Below are positions 36,141 through 46,734 of a DNA stretch of 64,000 bases, piece after piece. The translations under genes and the position numbers were made by a program. The DNA comes from Prunus persica (taxonomy: Eukaryota > Streptophyta > Magnoliopsida > Rosales > Rosaceae). The notes under the pieces were generated by a model. That model was not told the origin of the DNA. It made no database searches and worked only from the letters and a program-made list of their open reading frames with translations. The stretch spans positions 2,674,926 to 2,738,925 of the forward strand of contig NC_034010.1 in assembly GCF_000346465.2 (NCBI RefSeq), written 5' to 3'. How positions within the stretch are numbered: the first letter of the stretch is position 1; each line of letters starts with the position of its first letter.

Positions 36141-39100
36141 ATGGAGGAGTCATCGTCATCATCATCAGCAACAATGTTAAAATTGACTGCATCCAATTAC
36201 TCCATTTGGAATCCAAGAATGGAGGACATCCTTTACTGCAAGGATTTGTATGAGCCCCTTCAATTGCTGGGACAAAAACCAGCAGGGAAGTCAGACGATG
36301 CATGGAGCATTCTGAATAGAAAAGTTGTCGGACAAATCCGACAATGGGTGGATCAAAGTGTGTTCCACCATGTGGCACAGGAGACGGATGCATACAAATT
36401 ATGGACAAAATTGTCGTCCATGTACGAGCGGAAGACCGCTCAAAATAAAGCATCGGTTATCCGACGGTTGGTAAACCTTAAATATAGAGATGGTCGAAGT
36501 GTTACCGAGCATCTCAGTGACTTCCAAGGTTTGATCAACCTGTTGACGAATATGAAGATGGTGATTGATGATGAGTTACAAGCACTAATGTTACTCAGCT
36601 CTTTGCCTGATAGCTGGGATACACTAGTAGTATCCTTAAGCAATTCAGCTCCTCAAGGCGTTCTTACATTGGACATAGTTAAAGATAGCATGTTCAATGA
36701 AGAAGCAAGGAGGAAAGAACAAGGTGTGGTAGCCGAGTCAGAAGCCCTTGTCTCAGAGTATCGTGGAAGAACTAACAATAGAAAATTTCACAGGCGAGAC
36801 AAGTCAAAGGGCAGGTCAAGAGATGGCTCGAGAGGAAGGTCCAAGACAAGAAAGGACCTAGAATGTTACCATTGTGGCGGGATAGGCCACATGAAGAGAG
36901 AGTGCAGGTTGTTTAAACGAGAGCAAGATAGAGGTAACGAAAAGAGTGATGCCAGGCACACGACCGCAACTACCTCTGGTGGAAATGAGGTAATTATTCT
37001 ATGTGGTGATGGTTTCATTAACTTTTCCTCTCAAGATACATGCTGGATAGTGGACTCTGGTGCATCATTTCATGTCACCTCAAGGAGGGACTTCTTTACA
37101 TCTTACACCAATGGAAATTTTGGTAATGTGAGGATGGGAAATGACAAATTGTCCAAGATCGTGGGAAGAGGAGATATTTCCCTTGAAACCAACACAAGTT
37201 GTCACTTGGTCCTCAAGGATGTGAGACATGTTCCAGACATGCGTCTCAATCTAATCTCCACTGGATTACTTGACGATGAAGGATACACCAATGTCTTTGC
37301 TGAAGGGAAATGGAAACTCAGCAAGAACTCTCTTGTCTTAGCACGAGGGAAGAAGGAGAACACCCTATACATGACACATGTAAAAGTCAGTAATGGGTAC
37401 GTAAATGCTCTCGCAGAAGACTCAATCGAGCTATGGCATAAACGGCTCGGTCACATGAGCGAGAAAGGGCTGCAAATTCTAGCCAAAAGAGAGGCACTGA
37501 TTGGGATGAAGAAAGGCATGCCTCTAAAATCATGCACGCATTGCTTGGCTGGAAAGCAGCATAGAGCTTCGTTTCAACATGGTCATGCACAAAGAAAACC
37601 CAATGTATTGGATGTTGTGTACTCTGATGTTTGTGGTCCTATGACCACTAGTACTCTTGGTGGTGCAAGATACTTTGTTACCTTCATTGACGATCATTCC
37701 AGGAAGGTATGGGCTTACGCACTTAGAACAAAAGATCAAGTGTATGAAGTGTTCAAGCAGTTTCATGCTAGCGTTGAACGAGAGACTGGTAGAAGCTTCA
37801 AATGTATTCGCACCGATAACGGAGGAGAATATATGGGGGCATTTAGAAACTACTGTAGAAGTAATGGAATCAGGCATGAAAGATCTGTTCCGAAGACTCC
37901 TCAGCATAATGGCATAGCTGAGAGAATGAACAGAACAATTGTTGAAAGAATAAGAACAATGTTATCTCATGCAAAGCTGCCCAAAAGTTTTTGGGGTGAA
38001 GCCCTGATGACTGCGGTTGATCTAATCAACCTTTCTCCTTCAGCACCTTTAAATGGTGATGTCCCGAACAAGTTCTGGTCGGGAAAAGACGTTTCTTACA
38101 ATCATCTGAAAGTTTTTGGTTGTAGAGCTTTTGTTCATATTCCTAAAAACGAGAGATCCAAGCTCGACGCAAAGTCGAAAGAATGTATCTTCGTGGGATA
38201 TGGGAATGAAGAATTCGGTTATAGGTTATGGGATCCTATAGCTAGAAAGATTATTAGAAGTAGAGATGTTGTCTTCTTTGAAGATCAGAACATTGAAGAC
38301 ATTCGAAGAGGTGATAAACCTAATAATCCTAGAGAATATCCAGCTAACTTGGATCCAGTTCCTTCCTCATTGGAGCACAATGACGAGCGAGATGAATCCA
38401 ATGATACTGATGATCTAGCTAGTGATCCTATTATAAATGAACCAGTTGATGGTGATATGAGTGATGGTCATACAACTGATGGTATAATAGATGATGCAAC
38501 AGATGAAGGGCTAGAAGCACAAGCCGATGAAGAGCCAGATGCCGAATTCCAACCAAGAAGATCGACCAGGGTACGGAGACCTCCGAGTAGGTATTCTCCA
38601 GATGATTACGTTCTCCTAACAGACGGGGGAGAACCAGAATGTTATAAAGAAGCATTGACTCATGATCAACAAGATGAGTGGTTGAAAGCCATGCATGAAG
38701 AGATGCAATCTCTGCATGAGAACCACACATATGATCTAGTGAACCTACCAAAAGGTAGAAGAGCACTTAAGAACAAATGGGTGTATCGACTGAAGACGGA
38801 AGAAAACAACTCTAAGCCCAGGTTTAAGGCAAGGCTAGTTGTGAAAGGTTTCAGTCAGAAGAAAGGAATTGACTTTGAAGAGATTTTCTCACCCGTAGTG
38901 AAGATGTCATCCATACGGGTTGTACTCGGTTTGGCTGCAAGTCTGAATCTCGAGATCGAACAACTAGATGTGAAGACAGCTTTTCTTCACGGAGATCTTG
39001 AAGAAGAAATCTACATGGAGCAGCCAGAAGGATTCAAAGTCAAAGGAAAAGAAGATTTGGTATGTCGGCTGAAGAAGAGCTTATATGGACTCAAGCAGGC

Positions 39101-40196
39101 GCCTCGACAATGGTACAAGAAGTTTGATTCCTTCATGATTGAACACAGATATCGAAGGACTACTTCAGACCATTGTGTATTTGTGAAAAGATTTGATGAT
39201 GGTGAATTCATCATACTTCTTCTCTATGTCGATGACATGTTGATCGTAGGACAAAACGGTGACAAGATTAGCAAGCTGAAGAAAGAGTTGAGCAAGTCTT
39301 TTGCTATGAAAGACTTAGGACCCGCAAAACGAATCCTCGGTATGAGTATATCCCGTGATAGAAAAAATCGGAAGTTGAGGTTATCACAAGAAAGTTATAT
39401 CGAGAAGGTACTAAAGCGGTTTAACATGGATAAAGCAAAACCAGTTTCTACTCCATTTCCTAGTCACTTCAAGCTTAGTTCGAAGCAGAGTCCTACATGT
39501 GAGAAAGAAAAAGAAAACATGGCTATGGTGCCATATTCCTCAGCTGTTGGTAGTCTGATGTATGCAATGATTTGCACGAGGCCAGACATAACACACGCAG
39601 TTGGCGTTGTAAGCAGATTCCTGTCTAAACCAGGCAGAGAGCATTGGAATGCTGTGAAGTGGATTCTCAGATATCTCAGGGGTACTTCCAAAATGAGTTT
39701 GTGCTTTGGAGGTGGAAAACCTGAATTGATTGGCTACACAGATGCAGACATGGCAGGAGATCTTGATTCCAGAAAATCTACTTCAGGATACCTGATTACA
39801 TTTTCAGGGGGAGCAGTTTCGTGGCAATCAAAGTTACAGAAATGTGTTGCTCTATCAACTACAGAGGCAGAGTTTATTGCAGCTACTGAAGCATGCAAAG
39901 AAATGCTCTGGATGAAGCGATTCCTACAAGAATTAGGGCAAGAGCAGCACAAATACATTTTGCATTGCGATAGTCAGAGTGCGATCCACTTGAACAAGAA
40001 TCCGAGTTTTCACTCGAGGTCGAAGCACATTGATGTACGATATCACTGGATACGTGATGTGTTGGAGTCAAAGCAATTACAGCTTGAGAAAATCCATACT
40101 GATGACAATAGTTCAGATATGATGACCAAGTCCTTACCTAAGGACAAGTACGAATTTTGCAGAAGAGCAGCTGGACTGTTGGAGCCCTCCACCTAA
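36141..40196 (+). CDS. Ty1/copia gag-pol polyprotein (1351 aa)
   Basis: Single uninterrupted frame. Order of domains: gag region at about residues 1-235, CCHC knuckle CYHCGGIGHMKREC at about 241-254, protease active site VDSGAS at about 303, GAG-pre-integrase (LWHKRLGHMSEKG) near 430, integrase core with D of YSDVCGPM, DNGGEY and E of NGIAERMNR, reverse transcriptase with YVDDM at about 1028, and RNase H with YTDADMAGD at about 1198 and SKHIDVRYHW near the end. The protease-integrase-RT-RNase H order defines copia. The gag type (LTASNYSIWNPRMEDIL) suggests the Tork side of the tree, stated with less certainty. The enzymes would make and integrate the element's cDNA. Without a 5' LTR it lacks its own promoter; only read-through from the MFAP1 side could transcribe it. 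Confidence 0.92.
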   Translation: MEESSSSSSATMLKLTASNYSIWNPRMEDILYCKDLYEPLQLLGQKPAGKSDDAWSILNRKVVGQIRQWVDQSVFHHVAQETDAYKLWTKLSSMYERKTAQNKASVIRRLVNLKYRDGRSVTEHLSDFQGLINLLTNMKMVIDDELQALMLLSSLPDSWDTLVVSLSNSAPQGVLTLDIVKDSMFNEEARRKEQGVVAESEALVSEYRGRTNNRKFHRRDKSKGRSRDGSRGRSKTRKDLECYHCGGIGHMKRECRLFKREQDRGNEKSDARHTTATTSGGNEVIILCGDGFINFSSQDTCWIVDSGASFHVTSRRDFFTSYTNGNFGNVRMGNDKLSKIVGRGDISLETNTSCHLVLKDVRHVPDMRLNLISTGLLDDEGYTNVFAEGKWKLSKNSLVLARGKKENTLYMTHVKVSNGYVNALAEDSIELWHKRLGHMSEKGLQILAKREALIGMKKGMPLKSCTHCLAGKQHRASFQHGHAQRKPNVLDVVYSDVCGPMTTSTLGGARYFVTFIDDHSRKVWAYALRTKDQVYEVFKQFHASVERETGRSFKCIRTDNGGEYMGAFRNYCRSNGIRHERSVPKTPQHNGIAERMNRTIVERIRTMLSHAKLPKSFWGEALMTAVDLINLSPSAPLNGDVPNKFWSGKDVSYNHLKVFGCRAFVHIPKNERSKLDAKSKECIFVGYGNEEFGYRLWDPIARKIIRSRDVVFFEDQNIEDIRRGDKPNNPREYPANLDPVPSSLEHNDERDESNDTDDLASDPIINEPVDGDMSDGHTTDGIIDDATDEGLEAQADEEPDAEFQPRRSTRVRRPPSRYSPDDYVLLTDGGEPECYKEALTHDQQDEWLKAMHEEMQSLHENHTYDLVNLPKGRRALKNKWVYRLKTEENNSKPRFKARLVVKGFSQKKGIDFEEIFSPVVKMSSIRVVLGLAASLNLEIEQLDVKTAFLHGDLEEEIYMEQPEGFKVKGKEDLVCRLKKSLYGLKQAPRQWYKKFDSFMIEHRYRRTTSDHCVFVKRFDDGEFIILLLYVDDMLIVGQNGDKISKLKKELSKSFAMKDLGPAKRILGMSISRDRKNRKLRLSQESYIEKVLKRFNMDKAKPVSTPFPSHFKLSSKQSPTCEKEKENMAMVPYSSAVGSLMYAMICTRPDITHAVGVVSRFLSKPGREHWNAVKWILRYLRGTSKMSLCFGGGKPELIGYTDADMAGDLDSRKSTSGYLITFSGGAVSWQSKLQKCVALSTTEAEFIAATEACKEMLWMKRFLQELGQEQHKYILHCDSQSAIHLNKNPSFHSRSKHIDVRYHWIRDVLESKQLQLEKIHTDDNSSDMMTKSLPKDKYEFCRRAAGLLEPST

Positions 40197-40212
40197 GTCG
40201 GGAGGGGGAGAT

Positions 40213-40654
40213 TGATGGGTTTCCCTCGTTAGTGGAGGAGAGAAAAAGAAGGAAAATAAATATTAAAATAAAATAAAAGAAAGGACGGAAAAATTTGAAG
40301 AAAACGAACGGAAGAGAAAATGAGAAAAACTCTCTCGCATTCAAGGCCACCAATTTGTCAGGAACATTGGCTATAAAAGCAGCTGCCTTCCTTCAGTTCA
40401 AATCATCCTTCAGAATACCAAAACATAGAGAGTTTTGAGAGATAAGAAAACCTCACTTGTGTGAGAGAGAAAATCCTCTTGAGAAAAAAAACCAAGAGAG
40501 AGTTTAGCCACCGGTGTTTGGTGAGATTATTTTTGTATTCCCATTATTTTTCTTAGTGGAAGATAGAGTGTTAATTTTGTCCATTTTATTTACACAAGGC
40601 TGGGAGAAGTCAGATCCTGAGAGAGCCTTTGATTTTTCGCAATCTTTCCCAACA
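40213..40654 (+). repeat. 3' LTR of the copia element
   Basis: It begins TGATGGGTTTCCC after the polypurine tract and ends CTTTCCCAACA, with roughly complementary termini. A promoter motif GGCTATAAAAGC lies at about 40369-40380, and downstream sequence is rich in GAGAGA, typical of a copia leader. MFAP1 coding sequence resumes immediately after. Confidence 0.8.
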
Positions 40655-40974
40655 ACAAACACGACAGAGGAAGAGAGGAGGGAGCGGGAGAGGAAGCATC
40701 CGAAAGCTGCGCCATGACGAAAGCAGAAGTGGAGATTCATGCAGAAATATTACCACAAGGGTGCTTTCTTCCGGTCAGAAGCTGATGACTATGCTGCAAC
40801 TGTCGGAACAGATGGAATTTACACGCGTGATTTCTCTGCCCCAACTGGAGAAGATAATAAGATGAACAAAACAATATTACTCAAGGTCATGCAGGTCAAA
40901 CATTTTGGTCATAGCGGAAGGACGAAATGGACGCATCTTGTCAATGAGGATACCACTAATTGGAAAAATCCGTA

Positions 40975-41306
40975 AGTTCAATTTGATTCATGAATCAACA
41001 ACTATGAACCCTCAATCTGTAAATGGAATCTACCACTCTGAATCCTCAGTAGGTTGAGTAAAACTTTTAGGATAATATGCAGAAAAACTACATTGATAAC
41101 TATCGTTGTGGTCATAGGAACAATTTTAAGTTTGAAGTAATAGAACATGGGAAAAGTTAATCTTTTCTATTTTATTATCAATTTGTTCTGGTCATATTCA
41201 TATTGTTACTTTCATTTCTATATTTGCAGGCTGAGTTTTAAGCATTTGTTCGCATTTTTGTATCCGTTGAACGTTGCACCTGTTCGTTAAACGTCTAAAT
41301 TTTCAG
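40975..41306. other. MFAP1-copy intron start, then 90-bp repeat copy 2
   Basis: It opens with the GTAAGT donor of the MFAP1 copy (from 40974/40975). 41221-41309 is the second copy of the segment at 33520-33610, ending in TTTTCAGACA, which would serve as a splice acceptor for the following exon-like block. Confidence 0.5.
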
Positions 41307-41790
41307 ACAACGGGGAGTCAAGTGTGTGAAGTCATGAAACTCTTTTCAGCAGCAGTTGTAGAGAAACACATTGATGCTACGGTTATAGACAGGATCCATG
41401 AGTGCAGGATTCTACAGGAAGAGAACTTCCAATGTTCCGTAAGTGACTCACTGGCTCGGCACATTTTCAGAAAATTAGTTAGGGATATAATCTCTAAATT
41501 ACTGTGAATAAATAAATTAAATATTAATACAAATCTGCTCCAAAAACAATTTTTTTAAAACTCTTAGTTATGCAAGTGAGTTCTGTTGGTTGTATAAACT
41601 ATTATCCAACAGTACGTGAATGCAAGGGAACTAATTTATACTTCTTTTTTCATTACTCTGTTTTTCTGATACCAACCAAACCCTATTCGATGCCAAAGTA
41701 AGAACACTATTTGCAGAGTTATTTGTGCAAAGTAATGGTAGAGATGTTCTTACTCTTGTCTCAAGATGGGGAAAGGCACGTCATGCTACG
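41307..41790 (+). pseudogene. Two exon-like fragments of an unidentified gene
   Basis: 41307-41438 is bounded by TTTTCAG and a CC|GTAAGT donor and is open for 44 codons (contains VMKLFSAAVVEKHIDATVID). 41717-41790 is bounded by TTTGCAG and G|GTATGA; one open frame reads LFVQSNGRDVLTLVSRWGKA, another also is open. The phase that follows from the first exon does not give the frame that looks most protein-like. I do not recognise the protein. No start or end is seen, so these look like remnants of a duplicated or broken gene. Confidence 0.4.
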
Positions 41791-41952
41791 GTATGAAAGT
41801 GTTGAGGAGTTTAATTACCCCTTGTATTTGTAATGGCATTTCTAGTTAACATCAAAGTGCAATTCACTAATAGTAGAGGCTAAATATCACGATGCTACTT
41901 TTGACCCCCAAAAAAAAGGGTACTACAATGATGGCAAAGAATTGCATAGAAT

Positions 41953-43430
41953 TCACACACCACCCATTCCTTTAGCCAGAATTTCCATTCGACGACGGCG
42001 ATAATATTGTTGGAGCTCATGAGGCATTCCACTTATATCCATCAACATTATTCTCTCCTCTTTGTCTTCACGGTCGAGTCGAAGCCTCTCTTTATCCATC
42101 TCAAGCCTCTCCCTAAGCATCTCCATTTTCTCTAACCGATATTGCCTTTTATCTTCATTAACTTGGTCTTTCCATTTCTCCATGATGTGTAAGAGATCAA
42201 CAACTTGCTTATTTGCATTGTCATTCTTATCGTGATCTTTTGTCTTCAGCTTCTCAGCCTTCATTATTAACGGTCTCTCCATGTTCCCAAAATCAGAATT
42301 TACGACCTCCCTCCTTAATGGTGATGTCTCCATGTTCTCAACATCACTATCTGAGACGTCCTTCCTTACTGGCGGTCTCTCAATGTTCCCAAAATCAGTA
42401 TTTGGGATGTCCTTCTTTATCACTGGTCTCTCTGTGTTCCCAAAATCAATACTCAGGACCCCCTTCCTTGTCGATGTTCTCTCCCTGCTTCCAAAATCAC
42501 TATTTGGGACATCCTTCCTTACTGGCGGTCTATCAATGTTCCCAAAATCAGTAATTGTAATGTTCCTTATCAGTGGTCTCTCTGTGTTCTCAAAATCAAT
42601 AATCGGGACGTCCTTCCTTATCGATGGTCTCTCCCTGCTTCCAAAATCACTACTTGGGACGTCCTTCCCTATCGGTGCTCTCACCGTGTTCCCAAAATCA
42701 GTATTTAGGATGTCCTTCCTTATTGGTGGTCTCTCTATGTTCCCAACATCAGTATTTGTGACCTCCTTCCTTTTTTGTGGTCTCTCCATGTTCCCAGATT
42801 CAGTATTACAGACTTGGTCCTCCACAAGTTCTACCAAACTCTGTGAAGTAGAAGGAGATGAGAATTCAGGAGAGAGACTTGTACCTTTTACTCTATTTGA
42901 TGGTTTTTTCTTGTGCATATCATCCACCCACTTTGGGGCATCCTTCAACAGCTTCCAGCAATGGTCAAAATGAAATTTTCTCTTTTCCAATTTTTCGTAT
43001 AATTGTTTCGAATAAAAAAACTGCAAAAAAGTTCATTATCAAATATACACAAACACTGATTACCAACAAAATAAAATAAAAAAGATTGCGAAAAAAGAAG
43101 TTTACCTTATCCTGCTCATTCATGCCATATTTGTGCTCATTTTCCACTTGAGTAACATATTCACAAAATTTTTTGGTTGCAAGTTGAATAGTTGACCAAC
43201 GTTGTAGGAGTGATTTCTCCTCTCGATCACTTGCAAATGTTTTGTAGTTGTGGAAATATTGTGTCACTCGCCCCCAATAAGTAGCCTTTGGTTGACCTTT
43301 TATGTGTACGACATTCATGCTGGTTGCAAGCCATCCTTGTACAAGGAGAACATCTTCCTGTCTAGAGAAGCTCAGGCCCCGTAGTTTTCTTTTGGCAGTA
43401 TCTAATTGAACCGGAAATTGGGAGGAACTA
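41953..43430 (-). CDS. Trihelix/NAM-associated C-terminal domain protein (GST T3-like type), 5' end uncertain
   Basis: Exon A 43107-43430 encodes a Myb/trihelix-like part (SFSRQEDVLLVQGWL, YWGRVTQYFHNYK, RWSTIQLATKKFCEY). It is joined through donor AAG|GTAAAC and acceptor TTTGCAG to exon B, 41953-43020 (FFYSKQLYEKLEKRKFHFDHCW, PEFSSPSTS). It ends with a charged coiled coil (KMEMLRERLEMDKERLRLDR) and an MDISGMPHELQQYY tail. This arrangement is that of plant proteins often mislabelled glutathione S-transferase T3-like. They are related to NAM-associated domains and to accessory proteins of Harbinger-type transposons, and may bind DNA. Between the two conserved parts are about eleven copies of a 17-residue repeat. 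Upstream of 43430 the frame closes; a first exon or frameshift must be assumed. Confidence 0.75.
42260..42815 (-). repeat. Coding 51-bp minisatellite, about 11 copies
   Basis: The unit encodes N-(T/S)-D-F-G-N-x-E-R-P-x-x-R-K-D-V-x (17 residues, 51 bases). Copies differ by substitutions, and one is a residue shorter, but all keep the frame. Alternate copies share variants (SDFGSRERP twice, TDFGNIERPPVRKDV twice), suggesting expansion of multi-unit blocks. Confidence 0.85.
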
Positions 43431-44196
43431 GCAAGGAATTGTCATTATTAATCATGATTTTGGGGTGAAGAAATTGAGGATCCATGTAAAGATCAATAAA
43501 AACACTATAACAAGAAGAAAAGAGTATATTAAATTACTGGAGTCGAAATGTGTAGAAAATATGTGAGTCATATACAATTATGGGTAAATGAAACTTAAAA
43601 AGGATCATCCCATTTAAAAGAATGATGATCTAAGGTATTTCTTATAATTTAAAAGAATGACGATCTCATTTTGCTATCTCATTCTCACACAGAAAATTTG
43701 ATGTGTGAAAGTGAAGTAGCAAAAGTTGAAGAGTTTGTTGCTTCATCAGTTGGAGTATGAAAAGCCTATGGCTGCCATCCAATTACATGTATTTAAAGTT
43801 CAACCAAAACTATTTTTTGATCAGACAAGCCAAATGCACGAGCTATCTATAACTCAAAACATGGATCAAGGCAAATATGCCTCATAAGTGCAACAAAACC
43901 CATAAGCAGCAGAAGAATTTACTTTTGGATATCTGAAAACTTGATAATTGTCATTGATGCTATTATGCAATAGTTCATCCGGTGAGTACAACCTAGTTAA
44001 CTGTTGTGACACGACTTGGGAAACTAGAACAAAAATACAATACAAGGGTCCTCTAACATTCTTTACATTTTACACAAACAAAATCCTCACTAGTTGATAT
44101 GTTTCTGAAAAACATCATCCAGACTCTCAGTCCAATATGGAAAAAGAAACACATTGTCTATGACTTCAACTACATCATCACCCATTTAGGTATCGT
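43431..44196. other. Intergenic, no gene seen
   Basis: A possible upstream exon of the trihelix-type gene may begin at a minus-strand ATG near 43486 (MDPQFLHPK), but its connection is not resolved. Otherwise nothing identifiable. Confidence 0.4.
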
Positions 44197-46734
44197 CTAC
44201 TTTGGTGAAGGGTCAGCTTGCTTTTTGACAAATAGCTTTCCTACATCTTCTGTAACAATGTTGCTCCTGGACCCAAAAGCAAAAAAAAAAAAAATGATGA
44301 TAAGATTGAAAAACTCTAACGTATAACAAAGTTGGCATATTAAATGTTGCTCATGAATACAATACCCCAAGTTCCGGGATTGCCATCATCCCAAAAAAGA
44401 CAAAGAAAAAGACCAATAGTTTTAGAATTCATTCCCAATGTGAATAGATTTCCTAGGATTCACCAAACACAGGAAAATTTTATTGTATTCCTAAAAAGTT
44501 ATTTCCCATAAAATTACCAAGCCTTGGTTTTAGCAGGTTTGCACAATGTGAAACTCAAACAGGTCAATAATTATCAAACTCACCAACACAATAATATCAG
44601 ATTCATGCACAGTGACCTGGAAACTCACAAACCTAATCCTATACAGTTGAAGTCAGACTTAACAAATATTTTCAGAGCAGCAATTACCCAAGAACAATGT
44701 TTTTCGGTACAAAATTAAATATGACCCAGTAGTATGCAACCCAAATACATCTTCAAAGTCTAAAGGATGTACCACTATAAGCAGTGAGGAATTCTATGAA
44801 TATAGAGCAATGCAACAGAATTCCTATCAGGGACCACTTTAAAAGAGTCCACTTCATTGGTCATCATGACCGTTATGCAAGCAACTACCACACTCCACGT
44901 GCACAAACTTTTCCCAATTAAAGAAAGTCCATTCCATTAAAAGTCATATGCATTTATATCTGCCACATGCTCCATATGTGCAAATGGTTCTCTCTCATAT
45001 GTGAATTCTACTAGTAATTGCAGAGAACGGGGGAGGGTTTTGAGGGATCAAAAAATTTTATTTAAATTTTATAGTGCTACTTTATCCCCTATTCAACTCA
45101 AAATTTAACATGTCCATGGTTTTTTTGTTTTTTTTTTTTGCTTTGTACTTTAATGTGAAGGTCAAAGTCAGAAAATCTGCTCATTGTAATGGTATAATTT
45201 ATTCACTAAAACTCTTCACACAAATCTACAAATTTAATCATATCATCATAGCATGATCTATATGTAAGGCGAGTTTAGTTAAAACTCCAAAAACATGGCA
45301 GTTGGCATTTAAATGTCAAATTACTACTAAACAAATTCTCTAGTCATGATTACTCAGAAAATGCAACTCAAGATGTACTATTCAAGAAAGTGAAGCTCAC
45401 ATTGCAAGTCATATGCACATGTACGCAAAGTGCATGTCTGTAAGGCTAAACAGTTTAACATAAGCAGAATCGAAAGGAGAATTTTTAAAAACGCGTACAA
45501 CTCTGATGTCAAATAAGCTATGGGAAATATCAAACCTATTGAAACTAACCTTCCGCTAAGCTGAGGTGGAACCAGCATACCACCAATTGTATCGGGAACA
45601 TTCTTGGAATGAGGCAAGTTACCTTTGGGAACTTTACTGCGGGGAACAGAGGAAACAAATTCATTTGACTCTCTCTTGCGTGATGCACTTTCAGCTATTG
45701 CAGCTGCAACACGAGAAGAGTGGTCGCCACCACTAAACATATTGGATGAGAAAACCGGAGAATTCAAGAGCATTGAAGCATCAGGAAGTTTCTCAATTGA
45801 AGGAGCTGATGAATGGGCAGTACTTTCAGGCTGCTGATATGATGAAACAACGGATCTATAACACACAAAAATACCAAATTAAAAGGCATCCCAAGGAAGT
45901 GAGAAGCATAATATTCCCAGTAAGGAGAATATAAATATAAAACATTGTGACTAATTTTCCAGCTGCGAAAATTAAGGACAGTTAAGAAACCCCTTCTTTT
46001 AGCACCCAACATTTCAAATCCTGAAAAACAAAATCTCAATTTATCTTTTAAAAAATTTCATCTTTGAAATTGAAGTCCAAAGATTACCAATCATTCTGAC
46101 ACTCCGTCAATCTTGAGAGCAAAAAACCACCCTAAATTTGCAGATTCGGAACTCCAACACCATTCTGTTTAACATTATGCAACCCCCAAAAAAAACAAAA
46201 AAGCCAACCAGCTACCACAAATAAAAGAACATGAAAAATTATTTTAGTGCTATGCGTCCTCAAAAAGTTTTAGTTTCCCTAAAAATGGGAAGTAACCCTA
46301 AGTAAGCTAATGGCAATATGCTTCTTCCAATAAACCCTCCAATTTTCCTTTCTGATTTACAACTCACATATGCATAAAATAACAGCATTCCAACACAAAC
46401 TACAAAGGTTTCTACAACTTGAACAGAACAATTTTTATGTGTTTATATTTTTTATTTTCCCTTATTTTCCCTATGGTCCCAGACAAAAATAATGAAAAAA
46501 TCTGTATTCAGAATATCATAAAATTAAAAAAGAAAAAAGTAAATCCAACAGAACTAAAAGTTCTCAAATTTAAAAATGAAATTTAGAGAAAATGAGAAGC
46601 ATGAATTACTGGGTGTGAGGACGAGTCGGAGGCTGTGGATCATCCTGGGGTACTTGGGCTGGCTCGTTTTCCTTATTTTCCCTAATCTCCTCCGATACGT
46701 CGTCGTCTGAAGATGCATAGTCCACCAACGACAT
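44197..46734 (-). CDS. Small conserved plant protein of unknown function (166 aa)
   Basis: Three exons on the minus strand: 46610-46734, 45550-45855 and 44197-44266, with GT-AG borders and exact frame continuity. The N-terminus is MSLVDYASSDDDVSEE, followed by a Pro-rich acidic segment. The middle has VEKLPDA-like IEKLPDASMLLNSP and a basic stretch (ASRKRESNEF, PRSKVPKGNLPHSKNVPD). The C-terminus is GGMLVPPQLSGRSNIVTEDV then GKLFVKKQADPSPK and stop. The motif order is familiar from uncharacterised plant proteins whose start resembles the PRCC/SDDE family of nuclear proteins; a nuclear or splicing-related role is only a guess. The ATG at 46734 starts the conserved MSLVDYASSDD block. Intron 2 is 1.28 kb. 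Confidence 0.8.

Larger units (their letters stand above)
36094..40654 (+). mobile_element. Ty1/copia retrotransposon with a 3' LTR only
   Basis: The left edge is the primer-binding site TGGTATCAGAGC (complementary to the 3' end of initiator tRNA-Met), directly joined to MFAP1 coding sequence at 36093/36094. No LTR precedes it. The right side has a polypurine tract (GGGAGGGGGAGA, about 40200-40211) and a complete LTR from about 40213 to 40654. I see no 5-bp target duplication. The long polyprotein frame has no stop, so the copy is young or was recently active as RNA. Confidence 0.88.
35209..40974 (+). pseudogene. MFAP1 (spliceosomal microfibrillar-associated protein 1) copy, split by a copia element
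   Basis: 35209-36093 encodes the N-terminal and charged central parts (VKRYWPGKAPEWA, RADHRRIRQAEIVSTIEEE, then EANIADIDTDDEVNEAEEYE). Coding sequence resumes at about 40658-40974 with [33 protein letters not shown] and [13 protein letters not shown], ending at a GTAAGT donor. MFAP1 is a conserved nuclear pre-mRNA splicing factor. This copy is broken: the expected start codon reads GTG, a 66-bp segment is duplicated in frame near the N-terminus, TGA follows KAAP at about 40711, 4.5 kb of retrotransposon interrupts the frame, and I could not find the usual last exon (WTYNDPLRAKYN-type). It is probably a duplicated copy, with a functional gene elsewhere. Confidence 0.88.
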
